A stretch of 8,205 bases of DNA, taken from the NCBI GenBank assembly GCA_026388495.1, contig JAPLJQ010000111.1, positions 1 to 8,205 on the forward strand, in the 5' to 3' direction. Positions 1 through 6,510 of this stretch are shown here, in pieces. The position numbers were made by a program, and so were the translations under genes. This DNA comes from Deltaproteobacteria bacterium. Lineage in GTDB: Bacteria > Desulfobacterota > Syntrophia > Syntrophales > UBA2185. The notes beneath the pieces were generated by a model. It had not been told where the DNA came from and searched no databases. It was given only the letters and a program-made list of their open reading frames with translations. How positions within the stretch are numbered: position 1 is the first letter of the stretch; the number at the start of each line of letters is the position of its first letter.

Positions 1-637
1 TCTGCTTCTGAACGGCGTTGACGACGTCACTTGCCGTAATGCCTAACTGGGCCATTCTATCTGGTTTCAGCCAGATCCGCATGGCATAATCGGGCAATCC
101 CAGGATGGCCGTCTGGCTTGCGCCGGGTACGCGTTTCAGGGCGTCGAGGACGTAAAGGTTGGCATAATTGGCTACGTAGGCCTCATCGTATCGTCCATCG
201 GGCGAATAGATGCCGATGATCATGAGAAAGGTGGAAGACCGCTTCTGAACCTGAACCCCCTGCTGTTGCACCGACTGGGGCAATTGCGGCATGGCGAGAT
301 TGACGCGGTTCTGAACGTCAACTTGGGCCATGTCGGGATTCGTCCCGATTTCGAAGAATACGCTGAGACTCATATTCCCCGTGTTCGAACTCGTCGAAGA
401 CATGTAGAGCATGTTATCGGCGCCGTTTACCTGCAGTTCGATGGGAGCGGCTATGTTCTGGGAGACGACGTCGGAACTGGCGCCGGGGTAAACGGCCGAC
501 ACCTGGATCTGGGGCGGCGTGATTTCCGGATACTGGGCGATAGGCAGGTTGGCCATGGCCACGAGACCGGCGATGACAATGACGATGGAGATGACCGATG
601 CAAAGATGGGGCGGTCGATGAAAAAGTGAGAGATCAT
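1..637 (-). CDS. RND multidrug efflux pump, inner-membrane subunit (AcrB/MexB-like, HAE1 family), N-terminal part
   Basis: This is the proton-driven inner-membrane pump of a tripartite efflux system that exports hydrophobic compounds with a periplasmic adaptor and an outer-membrane channel. Only the first 212 codons lie in the window; AcrB-type pumps are about 1,040 residues, so the gene continues past the left edge. The protein begins MISHFFIDRPIFASVISI. The first membrane helix is at about residues 11-29, followed by the family landmarks LPIAQYPEITPP (31-42), VYPGAS (49-54), a NMLYMSSTSS block (75-84), and the start of the porter domain with DVQNRVNLAMPQLP (107-120). The ATG at 635-637 has AGGGG at 645-649 seven bases upstream. 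It lies 13 bp after the stop of the adaptor gene, so the two are surely one operon. Family assignment is by recognised motifs; the substrate cannot be told from the sequence. Confidence 0.96.
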   Translation of the reverse strand, partial: MISHFFIDRPIFASVISIVIVIAGLVAMANLPIAQYPEITPPQIQVSAVYPGASSDVVSQNIAAPIELQVNGADNMLYMSSTSSNTGNMSLSVFFEIGTNPDMAQVDVQNRVNLAMPQLPQSVQQQGVQVQKRSSTFLMIIGIYSPDGRYDEAYVANYANLYVLDALKRVPGASQTAILGLPDYAMRIWLKPDRMAQLGITASDVVNAVQKQ

Positions 638-650
638 GCGTAAGCCCCTG
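638..650 (-). promoter_or_regulatory. Ribosome binding site and junction between adaptor and pump genes
   Basis: The 13-bp spacer between the adaptor stop (TGA at 651-653) and the pump ATG contains AGGGG (645-649), seven bases before the start. There is no room for a promoter or terminator, which supports co-transcription and fixes the pump start. Confidence 0.8.
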
Positions 651-1871
651 TCATTTCTTGTTCGGGCCGGGTGTCTTCTGCGGCGCCGCCGCTTCCGGCT
701 TTTGCCCGCCGGCCGGATCGGCGGCTGCCTGAGGTTCCACGATCTTTACAGGGACTTCGGGGGCAAGCTTGATCCCGCCGTCTATCACAACGCGTTCATC
801 GGCCTTCAGTCCGCTCGTAATGAAGCAACTGTCGCCATACCAGTCGCCAATGGTGATATTGCGAAATTCCGCAGTGTTTTCCTTATCGACAACCCATACA
901 AAATGTCCCTTGGCGCCCTGCATAACCGCCCTCCTCGGCACCGTGATTGCGTTTGGGCGGATAGCGCCGTACAGCTTCACTCTAACAAACTGGCCCGGTC
1001 TCAGCAGATAAGGAGGAGGATTGGCCAGGACCGCCCGGACAAGGAATGTCCCTGTTTCCTGGCTGAAGGAAGGATCGGCGAAGCTGAGGCGGCCCCTCTT
1101 GGGAAAGACCGTTCCGTCTGCGAGGATAATTTCGACATCGTAATTATCTCCGGAAGGAAGCTTAATGGTTCCCTTCCTGGATTCATCAATGAGTTTCAGC
1201 TTTTCGTTTTCAGAGACGCTGAAGTTGACCCAGATCGGATCAAGGCGGGCCACAGTTGTCAGGAGGCTGTCTGACGTGGAGATGTAACTGCCTGCCTGTT
1301 TCTTCGCCTGGCTGGACGCGCCTCCGACGGGCGATGTAATCGTCGTATAGCTCAGACTCAATTCCGCCTGGCGGACCTTTCCCTGTGAGGTGATGACGGA
1401 CGCCGCTGACGATTTCTCATTACCCACGGCGTCGTCGAGGTCTTTTTTGCTCACGGCATTTTTCTCAGCCAGGGGCTTTATTCTTGCCAGATTGGCCTTG
1501 TTCGTGTCCCACTTTGCCTGCTGCTGGGCCAGTTCTCCCCTGGCTTCCTGCAAGGACGCCTCAAGGGGGCGGCTGTCCATCTGGAACATGACCTGTCCTT
1601 CTTTTACCGGTTCGCCTTCCTCGTATTTTCGCTTTTCGAGGAAACCTTCAACGCGCGCACGGATCTCGACCTGATGGGAGCTTTGCGTCTGGCCGACGAA
1701 TTCGAAAACGACAGGGATATCTTGGGGCTTGACGGTAACGGCTGTCACTTCCAAAGGCCCGTGGGTGCCTTCCGCCTTCTGTTCCTTATGACACGCCGGA
1801 ATTACCAGAAAAGCCAGAAAAAGACATCCTCCCGGGAGAAAACGTTTGAACTTTCTTGTTATTCCGCTCAT
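651..1871 (-). CDS. RND efflux periplasmic adaptor subunit (AcrA/MexA-like membrane fusion lipoprotein)
   Basis: This is the adaptor that bridges an inner-membrane RND pump and an outer-membrane channel. The 406-residue length is normal. The N-terminus has basic residues, a hydrophobic stretch (11-26) and a lipobox ending I-P-A-C, with Cys27 as the probable lipidated residue. The order of domains fits the family: barrel-sandwich/lipoyl half (about 67-104, VEIRARVEGFL), alpha-hairpin coiled coil (about 105-172), second lipoyl half (about 173-200, with TTITSPVGG), beta-barrel with RLDPIWVNFSVSE (209-221) and LRPGQFVRVKL (290-300), then the membrane-proximal domain. The last ~25 residues are Ala/Pro/Lys rich and look disordered. 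The ATG at 1869-1871 has AGGGG eight bases upstream (1880-1884). It is the first gene of the operon with the pump at 1-637. No outer-membrane channel gene is visible in the window. Confidence 0.96.
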   Translation of the reverse strand: MSGITRKFKRFLPGGCLFLAFLVIPACHKEQKAEGTHGPLEVTAVTVKPQDIPVVFEFVGQTQSSHQVEIRARVEGFLEKRKYEEGEPVKEGQVMFQMDSRPLEASLQEARGELAQQQAKWDTNKANLARIKPLAEKNAVSKKDLDDAVGNEKSSAASVITSQGKVRQAELSLSYTTITSPVGGASSQAKKQAGSYISTSDSLLTTVARLDPIWVNFSVSENEKLKLIDESRKGTIKLPSGDNYDVEIILADGTVFPKRGRLSFADPSFSQETGTFLVRAVLANPPPYLLRPGQFVRVKLYGAIRPNAITVPRRAVMQGAKGHFVWVVDKENTAEFRNITIGDWYGDSCFITSGLKADERVVIDGGIKLAPEVPVKIVEPQAAADPAGGQKPEAAAPQKTPGPNKK

Positions 1872-1891
1872 GATGTGATCCCCTGAAACAG

Positions 1892-1904
1892 ATATCGTTG
1901 ATAT
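1892..1904. promoter_or_regulatory. Candidate operator: inverted repeat ATATC-GTT-GATAT
   Basis: A 5-bp inverted repeat with a 3-bp centre lies 21 bp upstream of the adaptor start codon and just ahead of its Shine-Dalgarno. A second small palindrome, GACTGTAGTC, lies at 1911-1920. RND operons are often repressed by TetR- or MarR-type regulators that bind such dyads, but no regulator gene is in the window. I could not find a convincing -35/-10 pair on the minus strand here. This is a weak call. Confidence 0.25.
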
Positions 1905-1955
1905 GTTGTTGACTGTAGTCTCTCCGATAGCGGGGCAGGCATACGCGAACGCCTT

Positions 1956-2072
1956 CGTAAAAAGTCAATTTTGGCCCGTTTTTGTCATTCCCGCGAAAGC
2001 GGGAATCCAGTTATTTAATCATGTTATGGATTCCCGCCTGCGCGGGAATGACAGGTTGGGAAACTTTTTACG
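1956..2072. repeat. MITE/REP-like nested palindromic repeat (two ATTCCC-N8-GGGAAT units within terminal inverted repeats)
   Basis: The element is bounded by a perfect 10-bp inverted repeat, CGTAAAAAGT at 1956-1965 and its complement at 2063-2072. Inside are two 27-bp arms, 1983-2009 and 2027-2053, that are inverted copies of each other with two mismatches. Each arm is itself a hairpin: ATTCCCGC-GAAA-GCGGGAAT (1987-2006) and ATTCCCGC-CTGC-GCGGGAAT (2030-2049). The ATTCCC-N8-GGGAAT pattern matches the form of the Neisseria dRS3 repeat, and similar sequences are scattered in many proteobacterial genomes. It carries no credible gene: translations such as VIPAKAGIQ and DSRLRGND are well-known artefacts of this repeat. 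It lies about 85 bp upstream of the efflux operon. Whether it moves through a transposase in trans cannot be seen. Confidence 0.9.
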
Positions 2073-2189
2073 GGTTCGTCAACTGTAGAGAATATAAACG
2101 AATGTGTCAATGTAAAATGAAACAGAACGTAATCTTACGGACTGGCGGCCGCTGAGCACCCTGGCGTGTTCGTCATAAGGGGCCTCTCT

Positions 2190-2456
2190 CTATCTGAATC
2201 GGCCCTTTCCCTTGAAGCCGCCTTTTGTGGGTTGTGCCTCATTGATCTTCAGCGCCCTTCCTTTGAAGTCTGATCCGTTCAATGCTTTTTTTGCCTTTTC
2301 GGCTTCCAATTGGGTGGTCATTTCCACAAATCCAAAACCCTTACCCTCGACAATGTTCACATTCTGGACTTCTCCGTAATTGGAAAACAGTTCCTTGAGA
2401 CTTTCAATGGTAACGGCGTAATGGAGATTGCCAACGTAAAGCTTGCTTCCCTGCAT
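2190..2456 (-). CDS. Small RNA-binding protein with one RRM domain
   Basis: This is an 88-residue protein that is almost entirely one RNA recognition motif, a single-stranded RNA-binding fold. RNP2 is LYVGNL (6-11) and RNP1 is KGFGFVEM (39-46), matching the consensus with the aromatic residues F41 and F43 that stack on bases. The fold ends near residue 74 and is followed by a short Gly/Lys/Arg-rich tail (KGGFKGKGRFR). Bacterial proteins of this size occur in cyanobacteria and many proteobacteria, where some are linked to cold adaptation; the RNA target here is unknown. The ATG at 2454-2456 has a GGAAG-type Shine-Dalgarno about eight bases upstream (near 2465-2469). It lies downstream of the FKBP gene on the same strand with a 72-bp gap and no clear terminator between, so co-transcription is possible but unproven. 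Confidence 0.95.
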   Translation of the reverse strand: MQGSKLYVGNLHYAVTIESLKELFSNYGEVQNVNIVEGKGFGFVEMTTQLEAEKAKKALNGSDFKGRALKINEAQPTKGGFKGKGRFR

Positions 2457-2528
2457 AATCCTTCCTTCCGTTTTGTATGTTAATCCTCATAAATCACGAG
2501 GCAAGTTAAGTTACGATCGATCAGGCGC

Positions 2529-2957
2529 TTATGCGATTTCCATCAGCTGAATATCAAACGTCAGATCCTTTCCGGCCATGGGATGGTTTGCATCGAGGGT
2601 GATTAAAGATCCGGATATCCCGGTGATCATGACGCGAACTGGACGACCGTCCGGACGTCGCAACTGCAATATCTGACCTATCTCGGGAGTAATAAACTCC
2701 GGCAACTGGGTACGCTCGACGTCCACCACCATTTCACTCAGATGGGGGCCGTATGCCTGTTCGGCAGTGATGATGACCTTTTTCGTTTCTCCCTGGCTCA
2801 TTCCGACGACGGCATCTTCGAATCCTGGAATGACATGGCCTTCGCCGATTTTAAACTCCAGAGGGTCGCATCCTTCGGATGAATCAAACACACTTCCATC
2901 GTTTAATGTGCCCGTGTAATGAATCTTTACACTGTTGCCCTGTGTTGCTTTTGTCAT
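2529..2957 (-). CDS. slyD: FKBP-type peptidyl-prolyl cis-trans isomerase, SlyD-like
   Basis: This is a cytoplasmic prolyl isomerase and chaperone of the SlyD/SlpA group. The 142-residue protein shows the split FKBP domain: SVKIHYTGTLNDGSVFDSS (9-27) and IGEGHVIPGFEDAVVGMSQGE (37-57), then an insert-in-flap chaperone domain at about 70-120 beginning after AYG. The return strand follows with LDANHPMAGKDLTFDIQLMEI (121-141), the SlyD hallmark. The His/Cys-rich metal-binding tail of E. coli SlyD is absent, as in many shorter homologues. The reading frame is open upstream to an ATG at 3008. I chose the ATG at 2955-2957 because AAGGAG (2965-2970) sits seven bases ahead of it and because the FKBP domain begins right after it. 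No signal peptide is seen, which excludes a periplasmic FkpA-like role. Confidence 0.92.
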   Translation of the reverse strand: MTKATQGNSVKIHYTGTLNDGSVFDSSEGCDPLEFKIGEGHVIPGFEDAVVGMSQGETKKVIITAEQAYGPHLSEMVVDVERTQLPEFITPEIGQILQLRRPDGRPVRVMITGISGSLITLDANHPMAGKDLTFDIQLMEIA

Positions 2958-3199
2958 TCTGCCACTCCTTTCAGAATGGAATTGCTGATATATCGGGAGG
3001 GCCGTCATGTCACCGGAATCTTCTGAAGGATAGCCTCAGTGTCAGAAATGATGAGAAGATGGGCGAAAAGGGCCGGATATATTAAATCATGATAAATGGA
3101 CATCTTTCTTGTCGGGAAGCCCTGCCGTGTGGGCGGGAAGCTTCACATGAAATATGCGCTTCTACTGACACGATTCATGTAAACGGTCAAGGTTTTTTC
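2958..3199. other. Intergenic stretch between acyl-CoA synthetase and slyD-like gene
   Basis: No gene is supported in these 242 bases. On the minus strand an extended -10-like TGATTTAAT is at 3081-3089, with no good -35; it could be the slyD promoter, giving a leader of about 115 nt. There is a 7-bp inverted repeat (ACATGAA 3145-3151 with TTCATGT 3174-3180) and a short direct repeat CGGGAAGC (3113-3120 and 3136-3143). None has the U-tract expected of an intrinsic terminator for the upstream acyl-CoA synthetase gene. Confidence 0.4.
2965..2970 (-). promoter_or_regulatory. Shine-Dalgarno AAGGAG that sets the slyD-like start
   Basis: AAGGAG on the minus strand lies seven bases before the ATG at 2957. 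The longer in-frame start at 3008 lacks an equally good site and would add 17 residues (MTALPIYQQFHSERSGR) not seen in the family. Confidence 0.8.
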
Positions 3200-4993
3200 T
3201 TATTTTTCCCGGTACATCCTGTCGATGACATCCCGATATTTTTCGTTGATGAATTTTCTCCTGATCTTCATGGTGGGCGTCATTTCGCCCGCTTCCTGCG
3301 TGTAAGGCGTTGACAGGAGGGTAAATTTTTTAATCTGTTCGTGACCGACGAGCTCTTTAGAATGTTCAGCAATGCGACTCTGATAGAACTCGATGATCCG
3401 GGGATTCTGAATCAGGTCTTCCCGGGACGAATAACTGATGTGGTGTGTTCGAGCGTAGTCTTCAAGAACATTGAAAGCGGGAACGATAAGAGCGGATACA
3501 AATCTTCTGGCGTCTCCGATAACGGTGATCTGCTCAATATAGTGATCCTTTCCGATGGTGGTTTCAACCAACTGGGGAGCAATGTATTTGCCGCCCGATG
3601 ATTTCATGAGGTCCTTGATACGGTCGGTAATGGTCAGGTATCCCTCCTCCAGAATCCCGACGTCCCCGGTCTTGAACCAGCCGTTTTCAAACGATTCGGC
3701 CGTCGCTTCCGGTTTTTTGTAATAACCCTTTGTAATCGTTTCTCCCTTGACGAGTATTTCCCCGTTCTTTGCAATCTTCACCTGAACGCCGTCAATCGGC
3801 TTACCCACCGTCCCGGGCCTGAAATGGTATCTTTCGTGACAGGTTACCGTCGCCGCGGTCTCCGTCAGTCCGTATCCATAGGTAATAAACAGCCCGACGG
3901 AATGGAAAAATTCCTCAATTTCTTTTGAAAGTTGCGCCCCGGCACAGGGAAAGAATCGGATCCGTCCCCCGACGACGTCCCTGATCTTTTTTAGAACCAG
4001 CCGATCGGCAATGAGATGTTTCATTTTGAGATCGAAGGGGAGGTTTTCTTTTTCTTTTTTCTTCAGATACACCTGCTCGCCCACCCCGATAGCCCAGAGA
4101 AACAGCTTCTTTTTCGAAGGCGGCGCCGTTTCGAGCTTTTCAAATACGGCGGAATACATTTTTTCGTAAAACCGGGGGACGGCACACATGACCGTCGGTT
4201 TGACTTCCTGCATGTATTCAATAATTTTTGATGTATCATCACAGTAGTTGATAACCATTCCGCGTGACGAGGCAAGAAAACACCAGGCCCTTTCAAAGAC
4301 ATGAGAGAGCGGCAGGAAACACATGGATACATCCTGATCACTGGTGTCGAGACGTTTCATGTGAGCAAGAGAGGAGTAATAGAATATGGAATGATGAAGC
4401 ATGGCGCCTTTGGGTTCCCCCGTTGTGCCCGAGGTATAGATGATTGTGGCAAGATCCTCAAGGGAAGCCTCCTTCAGCCGTCTTTCAAGTTCCTGATCCC
4501 CGTCCGATTTCCTGCCCATGTCGAGGAAATCTTTGAAATAAATAGATTTTCCCCCATCGTTCAGCCGGACATTGTCGTCAAAGACGATAATTTTTTTCAA
4601 ATAGGGGGAACCATCGAAGAAAGAGACAACCTTGTCATACTGATCTTGAGAACCGGCGAAGATAATCCCTGCTTCCGTTTCGTCAATGATGTATTGGGTC
4701 TGTTTTGCCGTATTGGTTGGATAAATGGGTACGGATACCCCCCGGATGGCCATGATCCCGTAATCCGTAATGGTCCACTCCGGCCTGTTTTGGGAGAACA
4801 GGGCAACCATGTCTCCTTCTTTGACACCCATTTTTAGAAGCCCTCTTGATACGGCACGGATCTGATCTCCCATGGAATTCCATGAAATTTCCTTCCAGAT
4901 TCCATCTTCCCTGTATCTGAGGGCGATTCTTTCTCCATACATTTTGATCCGATCGTGGATCATTCGGCCTAAGTGCGTATCGTTTATCATCAT
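3200..4993 (-). CDS. Long-chain fatty acid--CoA ligase (AMP-forming acyl-CoA synthetase)
   Basis: This enzyme activates fatty acids with ATP to an acyl-adenylate, then to acyl-CoA, feeding beta-oxidation or lipid synthesis. The 597 residues and motif order match the ~600-residue bacterial FadD15-type group of the ANL superfamily. Visible motifs are the P-loop YTSGTTGEPKG (186-196), FLPLSHVFERA (226-236), the adenine/acyl-pocket motif YGYGLTETAA (372-381), GWFKTGDVG (438-446), the hinge/linker DRIKDLMKSSGGKYIAP (457-473), and a C-terminal PTMKIRRKF with Lys576 as the likely adenylation lysine. All catalytic signatures are intact. Two adjacent ATG codons (4991-4993 and 4988-4990) are possible starts; AAGG lies 4 or 7 bases before them, so the second is equally plausible. 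A good promoter is present at 5024-5052. It is divergent from the GpsA-like gene. Chain-length preference cannot be read from the sequence. Confidence 0.95.
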   Translation of the reverse strand: MMINDTHLGRMIHDRIKMYGERIALRYREDGIWKEISWNSMGDQIRAVSRGLLKMGVKEGDMVALFSQNRPEWTITDYGIMAIRGVSVPIYPTNTAKQTQYIIDETEAGIIFAGSQDQYDKVVSFFDGSPYLKKIIVFDDNVRLNDGGKSIYFKDFLDMGRKSDGDQELERRLKEASLEDLATIIYTSGTTGEPKGAMLHHSIFYYSSLAHMKRLDTSDQDVSMCFLPLSHVFERAWCFLASSRGMVINYCDDTSKIIEYMQEVKPTVMCAVPRFYEKMYSAVFEKLETAPPSKKKLFLWAIGVGEQVYLKKKEKENLPFDLKMKHLIADRLVLKKIRDVVGGRIRFFPCAGAQLSKEIEEFFHSVGLFITYGYGLTETAATVTCHERYHFRPGTVGKPIDGVQVKIAKNGEILVKGETITKGYYKKPEATAESFENGWFKTGDVGILEEGYLTITDRIKDLMKSSGGKYIAPQLVETTIGKDHYIEQITVIGDARRFVSALIVPAFNVLEDYARTHHISYSSREDLIQNPRIIEFYQSRIAEHSKELVGHEQIKKFTLLSTPYTQEAGEMTPTMKIRRKFINEKYRDVIDRMYREK

Positions 4994-5023
4994 CCTACCT
5001 TGCAGGGTTAATAAATATTTTTC

Positions 5024-5052
5024 TGTATATGCTTTTGCGAATGGGAAGTCAA
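5024..5052 (-). promoter_or_regulatory. Sigma70-type promoter for the acyl-CoA synthetase gene
   Basis: On the minus strand, TTGACT (5047-5052) and TATACA (5024-5029) are 17 bp apart. Each has five of six consensus bases. The predicted transcript starts near 5017, giving a leader of about 24 nt. A perfect palindrome AAAGGCCTTT (5051-5060) abuts the -35 box, and CAGGA-GTT-TCCTG (5067-5079) lies just upstream; either could be an operator. Confidence 0.7.
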
Positions 5053-5087
5053 AGGCCTTTTTTATACAGGAGTTTCCTGATTTATCC

Positions 5088-5116
5088 TTGACACACCCCG
5101 GTGCCTTCCCTATACT
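5088..5116 (+). promoter_or_regulatory. Sigma70-type promoter P1 (distal) for the GpsA-like gene
   Basis: TTGACA (5088-5093, perfect) is followed after 17 bp by TATACT (5111-5116, five of six). The predicted start is near 5123, giving a leader of about 96 nt. It lies 28 bp upstream of a second promoter in the same direction. Confidence 0.7.
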
Positions 5117-5144
5117 CCCCGGACTTGTCCACGTTTATTATTGT

Positions 5145-5174
5145 TTGACACGGGGGTTTCTTTTTACCTATAAT
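5145..5174 (+). promoter_or_regulatory. Sigma70-type promoter P2 (proximal) with perfect consensus hexamers
   Basis: TTGACA (5145-5150) and TATAAT (5169-5174) are both perfect, with an 18-bp spacer. The expected start, seven bases past the -10, is A5181, the first base of an ATG. This is the strongest-looking promoter in the window and it drives the GpsA-like gene. Confidence 0.8.
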
Positions 5175-5180
5175 CGCGGC

Positions 5181-5207
5181 ATGAAAAGACTTTCGGTGGC
5201 CGAATAA
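5181..5207 (+). CDS. Possible leaderless 8-residue upstream ORF (MKRLSVAE)
   Basis: ATG at 5181-5183 opens an 8-codon frame that ends in TAA (5205-5207), 11 nt before the ATG of the GpsA-like gene. The AUG coincides with the predicted +1 of promoter P2, so a transcript from P2 would begin with AUG and could be translated without a leader. The downstream gene has no Shine-Dalgarno at normal spacing; the nearest purine block, GGTGG at 5195-5199, lies inside this small frame and 19 nt away. Translation of this frame could therefore deliver ribosomes to the next start by reinitiation. The peptide has no recognisable domain and no runs of a regulatory codon. It may be chance. Confidence 0.35.
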   Translation: MKRLSVAE

Positions 5208-5218
5208 CAGTATCCAAT

Positions 5219-6421
5219 ATGATATCCAGCTTAGACACAAGCAGAATCGCAATCATCGGACCCGGGAGACTCGGGACGTCCTTTGCGTATAAGTTCGGCA
5301 GGGATAACAAGCGGGTAACCCTGTATTATCATGATGCAGATATATGCCGGACTATCAACAGAGACCATTTGAACCCGAAACACCTGACCGAGGACCTGGC
5401 CAGAAGACTCGGAGGCATGGATAAGGTTCCCAGATTGTCTTCAAAGGTCCATGCGACGAACGATCTGGAAAGGGTTATAGAAGACAACGATTTCATTTTT
5501 CTTTCTATCACGATGAACCGGCTTCCCGAATTGCTGAATTACCTGAAGCCGCTCATCGAGAAAAAAGTCGGAGACACCTGCCTGATTTCGCCTATCAAGG
5601 GACTGAGCTCTGATGAAATCACAAAAGAACTGATTACACCATCCCAGTTGATCAATAACAATTTATATAATCTGAAGCATAAATATGAAGTGGTTTGTAT
5701 CGGCGGACCGTTCTTTGATATGGATATCACCCTCGGGAATCCTGTATGCGTTACCGTAGCCGGCAACAAGCGGACGGCGAACATTATCCGGGAGGAACTC
5801 ATAAGATTCAACAGAAGAGAGCTGAATTCCTATTATAATTTCGATATTGTAGGCGTTGAGGCGTGCGGTTCCCTGAAGAACATTATAGCCAACATAAAGG
5901 GCGTTACAGACTCTCTTGATCTTGGCGATTCTATACCGGGCACCATATTTGCGAGGTCCGGTGTGGAAATACGGTCTCTTTCAAAGCTCCTTGGCGGGAG
6001 CTTTCAGGCCTTTCACAGCCAGGCCGGCGTGGGAGACATGTATGTGACCCTGTCTTCAGTTGCGAGTAAAAATTATCGATATGGCAATTATTTTTACGAA
6101 TTATACAGCGGCAATCCCATAGAAACGCACCTCAAAGTCCTTGAAAGGATAGACGGAACCCCGGAAGGACCGAATACCATACGCAATGTCCATAAGTATC
6201 TGGAAAAAAAGAACATGTACAGTCCGCTGTTTCACTGCGCCTATAAAATATTTAACGATGTCGGGCATAAAAAGGACATCGCGGAACAGATCATCCAGGC
6301 CTGTCAGTTCGATAAAAGAACGAAGGAATTTATCGGTCCCATGTCAAGGATTCTTTACAGGATCCTGCCCAATTTATGGTACCGCAGGCACAAAGGCTTG
6401 ATGTCCAATATGGAAATGTAA
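5219..6421 (+). CDS. GpsA-like NAD(P)-dependent glycerol-3-phosphate dehydrogenase family protein
   Basis: The 400-residue protein has the full layout of the GpsA family, which interconverts dihydroxyacetone phosphate and sn-glycerol-3-phosphate for phospholipid synthesis. An N-terminal Rossmann fold has IIGPGRLGTSFA (GxGxxG at 14-19). The conserved lysine motif IKG is at 126-128 (Lys127), GGPFF at 162-166, and VEACGSLKNIIA at 213-224 with the catalytic Lys220-Asn221. GVGDMYVT (270-277) carries Asp273 and Thr277. SKNYRYG (283-289) aligns with SRNRRFG of E. coli GpsA, so Lys284 replaces the usual phosphate-binding Arg. The protein is about 60-70 residues longer than standard GpsA (~330), with a basic C-terminal tail. 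Identity to typical GpsA looks low, so substrate specificity is not certain and it may be a paralogue. No in-frame start lies upstream, and the ATG lacks a Shine-Dalgarno. It is divergent from the acyl-CoA synthetase gene. Confidence 0.83.
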   Translation: MISSLDTSRIAIIGPGRLGTSFAYKFGRDNKRVTLYYHDADICRTINRDHLNPKHLTEDLARRLGGMDKVPRLSSKVHATNDLERVIEDNDFIFLSITMNRLPELLNYLKPLIEKKVGDTCLISPIKGLSSDEITKELITPSQLINNNLYNLKHKYEVVCIGGPFFDMDITLGNPVCVTVAGNKRTANIIREELIRFNRRELNSYYNFDIVGVEACGSLKNIIANIKGVTDSLDLGDSIPGTIFARSGVEIRSLSKLLGGSFQAFHSQAGVGDMYVTLSSVASKNYRYGNYFYELYSGNPIETHLKVLERIDGTPEGPNTIRNVHKYLEKKNMYSPLFHCAYKIFNDVGHKKDIAEQIIQACQFDKRTKEFIGPMSRILYRILPNLWYRRHKGLMSNMEM

Positions 6422-6450
6422 ACGGATGGGTCGCGAGCTGTAATTTGATC

Positions 6451-6479
6451 TTGACAGGTGTTGTTTCTCTGTGTTAAAG
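6451..6479 (+). promoter_or_regulatory. Promoter of the trp leader (TTGACA-N17-TTAAAG)
   Basis: TTGACA (6451-6456) is perfect and is followed after 17 bp by TTAAAG (6474-6479). This -10 is weak, but the E. coli trp promoter has the same design (TTGACA-N17-TTAACT). The predicted start near 6486 leaves about 25 nt before the leader-peptide ATG, much like E. coli trpL. No clear TrpR operator is seen over the -10. No terminator separates this promoter from the upstream GpsA-like gene, so read-through transcripts would also enter the attenuator. Confidence 0.65.
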
Positions 6480-6510
6480 GGGCGCTAACGATAAGGAAGT
6501 TGAACCTAAT

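Noticed and set aside
266..1274. Plus-strand frames of 125 and 212 codons
   Set aside because: They lie opposite the clear RND pump and adaptor genes and show no domain of their own.
1903..2088. 61-codon plus-strand frame across the palindromic repeat
   Set aside because: It is translated repeat sequence (VIPAKAGIQ, DSRLRGND), a common database artefact, with no Shine-Dalgarno.
2958..3008. N-terminal extension of the SlyD-like protein
   Set aside because: A far better Shine-Dalgarno precedes the internal ATG at 2957, and the extra 17 residues are not part of the FKBP family.
3145..3180. 7-bp inverted repeat downstream of the acyl-CoA synthetase gene as a terminator
   Set aside because: The loop is 22 nt and no U-tract follows.
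4301..4837. 178-codon plus-strand frame inside the acyl-CoA synthetase gene
   Set aside because: Opposite-strand shadow of an intact, motif-rich gene.
6473..6489. Possible TrpR operator (GTTA...TAAC dyad)
   Set aside because: Only four bases per arm match and it lacks the CTAG-type cores of known trp operators.
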